The notes: generated by a model from the sequence alone, not told the origin. Shown: positions 1 to 7,852, numbered from the stretch's first letter. The stretch: 41,427 nucleotides of DNA from Nitrospirota bacterium (GCA_023475105.1 JAMCWJ010000022.1:1-41427), one strand, 5' to 3'. Program-made: numbers and translations.

Positions 1-30
1 GCTCGCTGCAAGTTTATTAAGTAATTCACC
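1..30 (-). repeat. Inverted-repeat arm matching the immunity gene at 956-985
   Basis: The first 30 bases are the exact reverse complement of 956-985, which lies inside the downstream immunity-like gene. Identity stops at base 31, where RHS-related sequence begins. The arm is therefore a piece of that gene in the opposite orientation. It may be an old rearrangement or an assembly artefact at a contig edge. Confidence 0.85.
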
Positions 31-50
31 CTCAGACAATCGAAAACGAC

Positions 51-752
51 ATGAAGTTTGTGGGGAAAGAGAAAGACAAGGAGACGGGGCTGCAGTACTT
101 CGGGGCGAGGTACATGAAGGACGAGATTGGAAGATTCATTACTGTTGACCCGGTTGGGCCGGTTGACCCGAGAACGAGCAAGACGAATTATGCGATGCTG
201 GCGAATCCGCAGAGGCTGAATAGATACGCTTATTCGCTGAATAATCCATACAGGTATGTGGATCCGGATGGGAGAATGCCATGGTTGCTGCCTTTTCTCT
301 ATAACCTATTGCTTCCAAGTTCTGCTAACGCTCCGGAATCGAAAGAGGCGTTGACCGCCCCGTCACAGACAGCTGGCCAATTTACCTCGGGAGTAGCTGC
401 GATGGAGGCGACCGGTCTTGTCGTTGGCCGTATCGTGGCAGGTGCTCGGTCAGCAAGTCCTGCCTTGTCAATTGAAGGAAGGGCTCTGCTCGAGGCAAGA
501 CCAGTAGCCAGTGCTCTTAAAGGTGATGCTGCTCACAGATCAGCTTCCTTTATGCGGGAGGAAGCTGCGCGAAATGGGACGCATTTTGAGATTGTAGGGG
601 GTGACGGCGTTACTCGGACGTTGACTCAAGTTGAAGGCACTCTCAACGGACAGACAGGACGTTTTGAGTACATTGTTGAGAAGACAGGGAATCTTACACA
701 CCAACGATTTGTACCTAACGGTTCGATTAATGGAATCCCTAATACGCCATGA
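51..752 (+). CDS. RHS core C-terminal fragment with toxin tip 1
   Basis: This 233-residue frame is the end of an RHS/YD-repeat polymorphic toxin without its large N-terminal shell. Residues 4-74 carry the RHS core signature (GARYMKDEIGRFITVDP, then NRYAYSLNNPYRYVDPDG). The conserved part ends at DPDG, after which the sequence becomes unique, as expected for a variable toxin tip. The tip has a hydrophobic stretch near residues 77-90 and ends with THQRF followed by a Gly/Asn/Pro-rich tail. I associate this type of ending with polymorphic toxin tips, but I cannot name the activity. Related sequence extends slightly upstream of the first Met (from about base 34), so this is a displaced cassette and not a free-standing gene with its own start. 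It overlaps the next gene by ATGA, typical of toxin-immunity pairs. Without a full RHS shell it is probably silent unless recombined into one. Confidence 0.7.
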   Translation: MKFVGKEKDKETGLQYFGARYMKDEIGRFITVDPVGPVDPRTSKTNYAMLANPQRLNRYAYSLNNPYRYVDPDGRMPWLLPFLYNLLLPSSANAPESKEALTAPSQTAGQFTSGVAAMEATGLVVGRIVAGARSASPALSIEGRALLEARPVASALKGDAAHRSASFMREEAARNGTHFEIVGGDGVTRTLTQVEGTLNGQTGRFEYIVEKTGNLTHQRFVPNGSINGIPNTP

Positions 753-1279
753 CTGATAAACAAATTCCAATCTCTTTTATTAAAAGGCGATGTCAGCTGA
801 GTTGGCAAGAAGCAGCATGGGGATATGAGCATAAGTTTTTGGGTTGGAAGGATATCATTGAACTTGCCCGTTCTCTTGCTGACGGATGTTCAGATGATGC
901 TATAGTGATTGTTAAGGAATTGTCCAGCCTGGACAAGGATAGGGTTTGGCTTGTTGGTGAATTACTTAATAAACTTGCAGCGAGCGAGCAGCCCGAGAGC
1001 GACGAGCACTTGCGCCGCAAATGGCTTTATTTGGTTTTGGCCCGATTATTTGACAGGCGGAGAGATTTGGATGATCCATTGGGCGAGGTTGAGGCGGTAT
1101 ATGCTGACTTCGATTATCCTTCAGAAATTGAAGGATTTGTTCGGTATATGCCTGTCTCTGGCACATATGATCCTGCGAAACACCCTGTGAGTGATAATGA
1201 AAGCAGGCTCTTTATGCTTTGGGAAGAGTATCTTGATAGAAAAAGTAAAGAGTTTGGCTTTGCTAAAAAGAACCTTTAG
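749..1279 (+). CDS. Probable immunity protein (DUF2247-like) for toxin tip 1
   Basis: This 176-residue, soluble, acidic protein has no signal peptide or membrane segment. Its start lies in an ATGA overlap with the toxin tip stop, so the two are probably translationally coupled. The beginning (ISFIKRRCQLSWQEAAWGYE) and the alternating helical segments with many W, E and D residues resemble the DUF2247 family, small proteins I associate with toxin loci. The family name is from memory and moderately uncertain. The immunity role is inferred from position directly behind a toxin tip, size and acidity. Bases 956-985 inside this gene are repeated in inverted orientation at 1-30. The C-terminus is intact and followed by about 80 bases of spacer before the next RHS fragment. 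Confidence 0.6.
   Translation: MTDKQIPISFIKRRCQLSWQEAAWGYEHKFLGWKDIIELARSLADGCSDDAIVIVKELSSLDKDRVWLVGELLNKLAASEQPESDEHLRRKWLYLVLARLFDRRRDLDDPLGEVEAVYADFDYPSEIEGFVRYMPVSGTYDPAKHPVSDNESRLFMLWEEYLDRKSKEFGFAKKNL
956..985 (+). repeat. Inverted-repeat arm matching window bases 1-30
   Basis: This is the second arm of the exact 30-base inverted repeat. It codes for GELLNKLAAS of the immunity-like protein. It is the likely source copy, because here it lies inside an intact frame. Confidence 0.85.
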
Positions 1280-1388
1280 GTGCAAGAAACCTTGACATTT
1301 AACGGAGAAAGAAAAGAGAAAAGTGGGGTCAAACCTAAAATATACACTTACACTTTGACATACCGATCCTGCCGGAACACCGCTTGCG

Positions 1389-2183
1389 ATGACGGATGCC
1401 AACGGCGCTGTCGTCTGGCGGGCGGATTACAGGCCCTTTGGAGAGGAGCAGTCCATTACAGGCACGCTTGAGAACAATGAAAAGTTTGTGGGGAAAGAGA
1501 AGGACAAGGAGACAGGGCTTTATTACTTTGGGGCGAGGTACATGCGGCCGGAGATCGGAAGGTTTATCACGACCGATCCGGTGGGACCGGTTGACCCGAG
1601 GACAAGCAAGACGAATTATGCGATGCTGGCGAATCCGCAGAGGCTGAATAGATATGTTTATTCGCTCAATAATCCGTATAGGTACGTTGATCCAGATGGG
1701 AAGTGGCCTGAACAGGTACACAAAAGAATCATAGAAAGGGCATTTTCAGGAAATTTATCCCCGGCGGCCATAGCAGCTTTACAACGCGGGAGTGCCGAAG
1801 CTGACTCACCGAAGTATCAGGACCCGTCGCATTCTTATATGCACGCCATGCGTGCGCCAAACCAGGATGCTGACGAGGCAGCAGGCCGAACGGTTACCTT
1901 TATCATGGAAAAGGTTGCCGAATACAAGAGTTTGATGGCTGCCGGGCAAGAAGACAAGGCATATGAGGCCCTTGGCATGGCTATGCATCCGTTGATGGAT
2001 GCAACTTCTCCTTCTCACGAAGGCATACAAGAATGGGCAGGTATGTTGCCTGTAGTGCCAAACGCTTTTAAGGCAATAGAACATGGCATTGGTGAGAAAG
2101 AGAAGGTTTTCTATTCCGATCCTGGTTTTTCGAGAAGAGCCGTGGATTCGATTAGGAAGGTATATGATGAAACCAATCGATAA
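1389..2183 (+). CDS. RHS core C-terminal fragment with phospholipase-like toxin tip 2
   Basis: This 264-residue frame begins within RHS core sequence (MTDANGAVVWRADYRPFGEE) and contains GARYMRPEIGRF and the NRYVYSLNNPYRYVDPDG boundary at about residue 100. RHS homology starts earlier, near base 1359, right after an in-frame TGA, so this is a cassette and not a complete gene. The unique tip (residues ~101-264) has a His/Asp pattern: HSYMHAM near residue 144, then GMAMHPLMDATSPSHEG near residues 198-213. This resembles the metal-binding helices of zinc-dependent phospholipase C/P1-nuclease folds. That assignment is by motif only. The tip overlaps the downstream membrane-protein gene by 20 bases. 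The stretch before it (1280-1358) contains GGGGTCAAAC-type sequence often seen near mobile-element debris. Confidence 0.68.
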   Translation: MTDANGAVVWRADYRPFGEEQSITGTLENNEKFVGKEKDKETGLYYFGARYMRPEIGRFITTDPVGPVDPRTSKTNYAMLANPQRLNRYVYSLNNPYRYVDPDGKWPEQVHKRIIERAFSGNLSPAAIAALQRGSAEADSPKYQDPSHSYMHAMRAPNQDADEAAGRTVTFIMEKVAEYKSLMAAGQEDKAYEALGMAMHPLMDATSPSHEGIQEWAGMLPVVPNAFKAIEHGIGEKEKVFYSDPGFSRRAVDSIRKVYDETNR

Positions 2184-2475
2184 GAGATTGTTTTGGAAGT
2201 ATGTCTTACTTAACCTTGGACTGGCATCTCTCCTGGTTTTTCTCATGGATTATCTTGTGCTCTTCAGAAAGGGTCTCCTGTCGTATATAGGATTTATACT
2301 TAATGCGCCCAGTTACCTTATACTTTTTATTATAATAGGCCCAACCAATACCCTGCATTTCATTTCTGACAGGACCTTTCTTATAGTGAGCTTCATTTTT
2401 TATTCCGTGCTTATCGCACTGATTCAGGTATTTGTTTACAGAAGGAAGAGAAAAAGGAGGAACGCAAAACCGTAG
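2164..2475 (+). CDS. Small membrane protein, probable immunity partner of toxin tip 2
   Basis: This protein of about 103 residues has a basic N-terminus (MMKPIDKR), three predicted membrane segments (roughly residues 14-33, 38-58 and 68-92) and a very basic C-terminus (YRRKRKRRNAKP). It starts at tandem ATG codons (2164 and 2167) inside the 3' end of the toxin-tip frame, and I chose 2164. Overlap with the tip and small size suggest an immunity protein. A membrane location would suit a toxin attacking lipids, which agrees with the phospholipase-like motif next door. No family is recognised. The base composition is more AT-rich than the housekeeping genes downstream, consistent with accessory DNA. 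Confidence 0.55.
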   Translation: MMKPIDKRLFWKYVLLNLGLASLLVFLMDYLVLFRKGLLSYIGFILNAPSYLILFIIIGPTNTLHFISDRTFLIVSFIFYSVLIALIQVFVYRRKRKRRNAKP

Positions 2476-2544
2476 AAAAAGGGCGAAAAGTTATCTGGCT
2501 GCATTTTAGCTGCGATTTTCCCTTTATCGAAGGCGCTCTTGCCG

Positions 2545-2880
2545 GAGAGAAGGTCTTTTACTACCACACCGATCCTGCCGGAACACCGCTTGCGATGACG
2601 GATGCCAACGGCGCTGTTGTCCGGCGGGCGGACTACAGGCCTTTTGGAGAAGAGCAGAGTATCGACCCGCAGACAACCGAAAACGACATGAAGTTTGTGG
2701 GGAAAGAGAAGGACAAGGAGACAGGGCTTTATTACTTTGGGGCGAGGTACATGCGGCCGGAGATCGGAAGGTTTGTGACGACCGACCCGGTGGGGCCGGT
2801 CGACCCGAGGACAAGCAAGACGAATTATGCGATGCTGGCGAATCCGCAGAGGCTGAATAGATATGCGTATTCGCTGATTA
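2545..2880 (+). pseudogene. Third RHS core fragment, tip lost
   Basis: Conserved RHS core sequence runs in one frame from about 2545 (VFYYHTDPAGTPLAMTDANG) to NRYAYSL near 2875. It is very close to copies 1 and 2 and shares with them an identical 50-base tract (AAGACGAATTATGCGATGCT and onward). Homology ends abruptly at TCGCTGA, before the DPDG boundary, and unrelated bases starting TTAGCGCCATTCGGG follow. The frame runs on to 2969 only by chance. There is therefore no toxin tip and no immunity gene. The breakpoint lies on a 13-base sequence that recurs in inverted orientation at 4117-4129 next to a transposase remnant, so an insertion-sequence event probably cut the cassette. Confidence 0.75.
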
Positions 2881-2889
2881 GCGCCATTC
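2877..2889 (+). repeat. 13-base inverted repeat, left arm (possible IS end)
   Basis: ATTAGCGCCATTC here is the exact reverse complement of 4117-4129. It sits at the point where RHS copy 3 loses homology. Confidence 0.6.
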
Positions 2890-2965
2890 GGGACAGCGCC
2901 CTATTTCCATTTATTTCACTAATTGTAAATCTATCTATTCAAAGCCTGGGTCAGGGAGGTTTTTT

Positions 2966-4006
2966 ATGAGAAGAATACTTTTGAGCGGAGTTCTTGCTGC
3001 GTCGATCACGTTCACATCCTGCGGCGGCGGAGGCGGAGTGCCTTCGTCAGGCAGCGTAGCGCTTTTCGCAACCGATGATATGTCGAGCCATAGACAGGTG
3101 ATAACCACTCTCTACAGGGGTCAAATCTCAAAGCCCGGGGCCGCAGGTTCAACGTGCGAAATGCTGTCCCGGCCCGTGACTTTGGACCTTTCAAACCTTT
3201 CGTCGGTGATGCAGCTCCTGAATGTCGCGGACTGCACGGCCGATACTTACAGCACAATCCATCTCGAATTCCAGCAGAGCGTGAAGATCACGGATCAGGC
3301 GAATGTCTCCGGGGCCTGTTCTTTCACATCCTTCAAAGACAGCCTGAACCAAACGCACGCCTTGAACTGCGCCGGGGGGAACTGTTCAATTGATTTATCC
3401 CATAACTATAACGTATCTGCGGGGTTCAACAGGCTCGTCCTTGATTTCATTCTGCGGGAGTTTGAAGTCAATGATTTTCCATCTGCCGACTGCACGGTTG
3501 GCATGAAAGTCTCTTCACTGAGCTACTCGGATGCCGACTTCAAGAAGAGAAACGGTTATCAGGAAGGTCTGACGGGCTATATTGCCGGTCTGAGCACCTC
3601 TGCAAAGACCTTTGTGCTCAACACAGGCACAAATGCTTTCAGCGTCAATTACTCGATGGTTTCCCTCCAGAATATAGATCAGCTCCTTCAGTTTGCGGTC
3701 AATAATAATCTCAGGGTAAACATAGAGTCTTCCGAGATCAGTCTGAATTCGGCTTGCATTGCGTCCGCCCTCTTTGTCAAAGTGGGAGGGGTGGTTTCTG
3801 GCATTAACGCCGCAAAGCATACCTTCGTTCTGACCCACCAAACTGACAAGACTTTATCCGTTGATTACAGCGAGGCGGAAGCGAACGGCCGTGTGAAAGG
3901 CCGGCTCGATGAGGGGACTAACGTCGAGGTCAGAGTGAAAGGGTTCAACGGAACAAACTACCTGGCCGATCAGGTGGAGGCGAGTGACGTTGAAATCGAA
4001 GACTGA
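2966..4006 (+). CDS. Lipoprotein with DUF4382-like and DUF5666-like domains
   Basis: This 346-residue protein has a short signal peptide and a lipobox (TFTSC, Cys near residue 19) followed by a Gly-rich linker, so it should be lipid-anchored outside the inner membrane. Residues ~30-190 look like DUF4382 (start SGSVALFATDD, beta-rich, with scattered Cys residues that could form disulfides). Residues ~200-346 resemble two DUF5666-type beta-barrel units (GYIAGLSTSAKTFVLN and VSGINAAKHTFVLTHQ). Both families are common in environmental bacteria and have no assigned biochemical role. A good ribosome site (GGGAGG) precedes the ATG. The gene lies between two IS-end-like repeats (2877-2889 and 4117-4129), so it may have moved with them. 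Confidence 0.75.
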   Translation: MRRILLSGVLAASITFTSCGGGGGVPSSGSVALFATDDMSSHRQVITTLYRGQISKPGAAGSTCEMLSRPVTLDLSNLSSVMQLLNVADCTADTYSTIHLEFQQSVKITDQANVSGACSFTSFKDSLNQTHALNCAGGNCSIDLSHNYNVSAGFNRLVLDFILREFEVNDFPSADCTVGMKVSSLSYSDADFKKRNGYQEGLTGYIAGLSTSAKTFVLNTGTNAFSVNYSMVSLQNIDQLLQFAVNNNLRVNIESSEISLNSACIASALFVKVGGVVSGINAAKHTFVLTHQTDKTLSVDYSEAEANGRVKGRLDEGTNVEVRVKGFNGTNYLADQVEASDVEIED

Positions 4007-4116
4007 GGGATGCTGATCCTGGCTGGATTTCGGGGAAGGAGCTAAAAAACAGCCGTGGTGTCGAAGGGTCCGGAAACGGGCAGGAACGTGTACGGGAAGA
4101 CAAAGGGGGCAGGCTA

Positions 4117-4129
4117 GAATGGCGCTAAT
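4117..4129 (-). repeat. 13-base inverted repeat, right arm (possible IS end)
   Basis: GAATGGCGCTAAT is immediately adjacent to the stop codon of the minus-strand transposase remnant, where an IS terminal repeat would be expected. It pairs with 2877-2889. Confidence 0.6.
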
Positions 4130-4500
4130 TTAAGCTGCCGTAGCATAATATCTGTTCCGGTGCTGAATCTCTCTCATTTCATGCCTTGGCAAGGTCATTA
4201 ACTGATAATTTTTCTTATGTCTCTTAAGGCATCGAGGTTCACTTCGCCCAGGACGTTGTGTGATCGGCGTATTGGTCATCGCTTCATACAAATTACTGAT
4301 CAGTCTGAACCGCTCTGCCCTACTGATTTTCGCCTGATTTAAATGTGGCTCCCAGTTGCGAAGTGCCTGCACACTGCCCTTGAAGCTAACAACTCTGGCC
4401 TTAATATCCGCCTTTTCAGCAGCCTCGCACATCAATCGCCTTATACGGTTGCCACCGACAAGGGAAGTTCCAACAATACACTCCCTTCGCCTATTTCCCT
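4130..4500 (-). pseudogene. IS4-type transposase C-terminal remnant
   Basis: The minus-strand frame ending at 4130 reads RRLMCEAAEKADIKARVVSF, then a segment with EPHLNQAKISRAERFRL and a basic tail containing RPGRSEPRCLKRHKKNYQLM and PRHEMREIQHRNRYY. This is the characteristic C-terminus of IS4-family DDE transposases. The frame can be followed upstream to about 4500 (REC-IVGTSLVGGNRIRR), where recognisable sequence ends. The catalytic DDE core is absent, so it cannot be active. The 13-base repeat at 4117-4129 directly follows the stop. The rest of the gap (4007-4116 and 4501-4653) holds nothing I recognise. Confidence 0.75.
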
Positions 4501-4671
4501 TACCTTCCCGTTTGCCTTTTTCTGCATCTTACGGTATCTTTTCTTCATAGAAAGCGATTTCCTTTTAGCTCTTGATGTGGTAATCAATTCTAATTGGGGG
4601 TCGCTTCCTACTTCAACAACTTATAGGGACATGATCAAGATAAACAGGAAAGTATGAATAAGGAGCAGGTG

Positions 4672-6612
4672 ATGAAAGCGTGGATATTAAAGAAGAGATG
4701 GAGAATTATCCTCGCGGGGATTCTCATTGTTGCCGCCCCCCTTCTCTGGCTTGCCGCTTTGGTCGATTTACAGATGACCTCTACCCTTAAAGACAGAATA
4801 ATAATGGAAGCCGGATGGTTTTCTACCATCGCTTCCAATCACATTGAAGATCGATTAAGGGGTGATATCAACCTTGGTAAGGTTTTTGTCACAAGACCAT
4901 ATCTTTTAGCAGGTTTGAGGAGGGGAGATAAAAATGAGATGTCTAAAAATCTCAAAAACCTCGTTGATGACTATCCTTTATTGGACCGGGCATTTATAAC
5001 AACGCCGAAAGGGCTGCAAGTTGCCAACTATCCTGAGACACCGCAGACCATAGGCGAAGATTTTTCTGATAGGGACTGGTACAAAGGCGTTTCAGAAAAC
5101 TGGACGCCCCATGTTTCGGAGTTCTATATGAGGGCTGCTGAGCCGCAAAGGTATCTTTTTGCTATAGCGATACCGATGAGATTGGAGGAGGATGTTAAGG
5201 GAATTCTGGTCATGCAGCCGAAAGCGGATTACATAAAGGATGCCTTAAGCGGGATTGAAATCGGCGAAGGACATATCTACGTAGTGGACAGGAAAGGACA
5301 CCTTATCTATCACTCTGAACAGGCAATTGACAGGATTATAGATTTCTCAGGCGTTTCGGTAGTTCAGAAGGTTGTGAAGGGGGAAAAAGGTGTGGAAAAG
5401 ATAATAGACCCGGTACACAAAGAGCCTGTTATCTCAGCCTATCACCCGGTCAAAGAATGGGGCTGGGGCGTAATTGTGGAGAAGCCGGTGGACGTTATCC
5501 TTGCCCCTGTAAAAAAGATACGCCTTTCGCTGTTTGGATTTACATGGCTCTTGCTTATCCTTGGAGGCTTTTTTGCGTATCGATTCAGTGAAATACTGGT
5601 TTCTGTTCAGAAACTTAAGACCGAGCTTCAGCAAGAGCTCATCGAGCGGAAGCAAATGGAGAATGAGATAGCAAAAAAGACGGATGAGCTGAGAAAAGCG
5701 CAGGATAAACTGATCCAGGCAGAGAAGCTTGCAGCATTGGGAAGACTCACATCGGATGTGGCGCATGAGATAAGAAACCCCCTCACCGCCCTCGGCGGAT
5801 TTGCCCACAGACTGTCCAAAATCGCAACAGGCGCAAAAGAAAGGGGATATACGGACGTGATCGTAGCGGAGGTGGAAAAGCTCGAGAAGATATTAAAGAA
5901 TGTCCTCACTTTTTCAAGGGATGCAAGGCTTCACCTCGAAAGGCATAGCGTGGGCGATATCGTTCGCGATGCGGCGAAGCTGTACAGTGAGACATGCATC
6001 GAACAGTCCATCGACATGAAAGTGAAAATAGGCGGGAATCTTCCGCAGGTTCTGATAGACAGAGACCAGGGCAAGCAGGCTCTCAGCAACTTGATAGCGA
6101 ATGCAATAGATGCGATGCTGAAGGGCGGCACGCTGACGATAGCGGCAGGCGAAGAAAATCTGCATAATGTGCCGTTTGTTTTCTTGAAGGTTTCCGACAC
6201 CGGTGAGGGAATTCCTTCTGATAAATTGCCTCGGATATTTGAACCCTTCTTCACAACAAAAGAGATAGGTCACGGCACGGGACTCGGTCTTTCAATAAGC
6301 AGGAAGATTATCGAAGAGCATGGCGGTTTCATATCCGCAGAGAGTATGATGGGACAAGGCTCTACCTTCAGCCTCTATTTTCCCTACCAGAGCGGAGAGG
6401 AGTCGCTAAAAGTGCAATGCTGGGAATATATGAAATGCGGGAGAGAAAGGGATGCAACGATGAAATGTCCTTCATATCCGAATTTCGGACGGATATGCTG
6501 GGTTGTGGCGGGTACTTTCTGCGAAGGAAAAGTGCAGGGGACGTATGCACAGAAATATGAAGATTGCAAGAAATGCGAGTTTTATCGGAAAGTGGAAAAA
6601 AAGGAGATATGA
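4672..6612 (+). CDS. Cache-domain sensor histidine kinase with C-terminal two-CW domain
   Basis: This is a membrane sensor kinase. Numbering here uses the upstream ATG at 4654 (652 residues). I prefer the ATG at 4672 because GGAG lies six bases before it. Domains: TM1 ~residues 14-36, extracytoplasmic dCache sensor ~40-290, TM2 ~296-318, coiled coil ~325-365, HisKA with phospho-acceptor His371 in VAHEIRNPLTALGG, then HATPase_c with N box (NLIANAIDAM), DTGEGI and GTGLGLS. After the kinase, residues ~592-650 form a Cys/Trp domain (CWEYMKCGRE, GRICWVVAGTFC, CKKCEFY) known as a two-CW domain, probably metal- or redox-binding. No response regulator is adjacent, so its partner is elsewhere. The ligand is unknown; dCache domains commonly bind small organic molecules. 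Confidence 0.9.
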   Translation: MKAWILKKRWRIILAGILIVAAPLLWLAALVDLQMTSTLKDRIIMEAGWFSTIASNHIEDRLRGDINLGKVFVTRPYLLAGLRRGDKNEMSKNLKNLVDDYPLLDRAFITTPKGLQVANYPETPQTIGEDFSDRDWYKGVSENWTPHVSEFYMRAAEPQRYLFAIAIPMRLEEDVKGILVMQPKADYIKDALSGIEIGEGHIYVVDRKGHLIYHSEQAIDRIIDFSGVSVVQKVVKGEKGVEKIIDPVHKEPVISAYHPVKEWGWGVIVEKPVDVILAPVKKIRLSLFGFTWLLLILGGFFAYRFSEILVSVQKLKTELQQELIERKQMENEIAKKTDELRKAQDKLIQAEKLAALGRLTSDVAHEIRNPLTALGGFAHRLSKIATGAKERGYTDVIVAEVEKLEKILKNVLTFSRDARLHLERHSVGDIVRDAAKLYSETCIEQSIDMKVKIGGNLPQVLIDRDQGKQALSNLIANAIDAMLKGGTLTIAAGEENLHNVPFVFLKVSDTGEGIPSDKLPRIFEPFFTTKEIGHGTGLGLSISRKIIEEHGGFISAESMMGQGSTFSLYFPYQSGEESLKVQCWEYMKCGRERDATMKCPSYPNFGRICWVVAGTFCEGKVQGTYAQKYEDCKKCEFYRKVEKKEI

Positions 6613-6720
6613 GATAGCCTCGTGTCTAAGATTCCTTACACTATTCTTCGCACACCGGAAAGCATTTTTCCGGCGAGGGCGAGGAGGTCGTAGGACTCTT
6701 GTAAGTAGTTGGGCTATTAT

Positions 6721-7144
6721 ATGTTAAAGAAAAACCTGAAAAAGGCGCATCTGGAAGCTCTCTTCGGCAAGCTGAGAGATTCTCACAGGATTATCGGGCC
6801 AAAGATCGAAAACGGCGCTATAGTTCTCTCGGAAATAGACTTCCACGACATTCCAGCAGGTTTTGAGGACCATGAGAAGGCCGGCAGCTACCGTCTTGTG
6901 AAGGGTGATCGGCCGGAGATATTCTCCTTTTCGGTGGGCCCCGATTCTTTCAAGAGGTTTTTGCATCCTCCTGTAAGCCGGCTTTTTGCCTTCATGAGGT
7001 CAAGAGTCGGGATGACCATAACGCCTTCGCGCGGGGAGGAAAAGCCCTAGCGTTTGTCGGCATCAGGGCGTGCGATCTCCGGGCGCCTAAACTCTACGAC
7101 ATGGTCTTTCCGGAGGGGCCGGTGAGAGACCCGGTTTATTTGAG
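6721..7144 (+). pseudogene. Truncated, frameshifted 4Fe-4S subunit (sulfite reductase A/sulfhydrogenase B-like)
   Basis: From the ATG at 6721 the frame gives an N-terminal domain (LFGKLRDSHRIIGPKIENG, then AGSYRLVKGDRPEIFSFSVG and SFKRFLHPP). This resembles the non-cluster N-terminal part of 4Fe-4S dicluster subunits such as AsrA or sulfhydrogenase B. The frame stops at 7050, but ALAFVGIRACDLRAPKLYD continues in another frame over 7045-7110 and is the conserved family segment. The cluster-binding Cys motifs that should follow are missing, because homology ends near 7138 where recombinase sequence starts. One frameshift plus loss of the C-terminal two thirds makes it a pseudogene. Confidence 0.65.
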
Positions 7145-7245
7145 TTTATGATGTTTCACCCGCTGAGACCAGGAGAGGCAAGGGCGCTGCAAGTAAAAGA
7201 CTTTGATCTTGTCAACCGGACCGTGCACATTTGCAGAGCTTTCAG
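7145..7245 (+). pseudogene. Tyrosine recombinase (phage integrase) remnant
   Basis: The frame starting at 7148 reads HPLRPGEARALQVKDFDLVN followed by RTVHICRAFSKIG. This is the region around the first catalytic Arg of tyrosine recombinases (the RxGE motif appears as RPGE). Only about 30 residues remain; the HxxR and Tyr motifs are absent. It is fused upstream to the 4Fe-4S remnant and downstream, in another frame, to a REP-type transposase remnant. Confidence 0.65.
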
Positions 7246-7484
7246 CAAAATTGGTCGGCTTTGTTGCAAGCGAGTTCGAGATAAGGGAAGGGGATTTGAA
7301 ACAACGCAACAGAGAGAAGCTGTTAGCAGATGCTAGGGCTGCAATATGCTATTTGGCTGTGAGAGAGTTGGGGTATAACGGCGAGAAGGTTGCCGGGATA
7401 TTGAATATCAGCAGATCGGGGGCGAGTGTTGCTGCAAGGCGCGGAGAAGCCGTTGTTAGAGCAAGAAAATCACTCTTAAATTTA
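7242..7484 (+). pseudogene. REP-associated (Y1-type) transposase C-terminal remnant
   Basis: The frame contains SEFEIREGDLKQRNREKLLA, ARAAICYLAVRELGYNGEKV and NISRSGASVAARRGEAVV. This is the DnaA-like helix-turn-helix tail found at the C-terminus of REP-associated tyrosine transposases. The N-terminal Y1 nuclease domain (HUH motif) is missing. It lies in a different frame from the integrase remnant, and the boundary is near 7240. Confidence 0.65.
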
Positions 7485-7852
7485 AGCGGCACTTGGTCAA
7501 CAACTCAACAGCGTCCCTGCAGGTCCGTGAGAAGACAAGGAGGCTGCCTACAATCTTGAAAACATCATAGCTCGGGGGTGATGACGGACAGGTACACCCT
7601 AACACGGCATCTTGGGCGTGTTTACCGTAATCGAGAATGGGATTGACACTGCCGTCCTCTTCACGGAACCTGAGGCCGTGACCCTCAAAAAACGCCCATC
7701 TCTCTGCTATGCTTCAGTTTGATGGTGGATTCCGGATGTGAATCCTGACAGAAGGAGGGAGGAAATTGTCCCGTCTTCTTCATTTTGATTGCCTGACGGC
7801 AACGGGTCAAACCAAACCCTCATAAAAAACTCTAATAAAAGCCTAAAATTAC
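7485..7852 (+). other. Intergenic stretch without recognised gene
   Basis: No convincing gene is seen in either strand. A short open stretch near 7618-7735 (VFTVIENGIDTAVLFTEPEA) ends at a stop and matches nothing I recognise; it may be another gene fragment. Confidence 0.4.
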
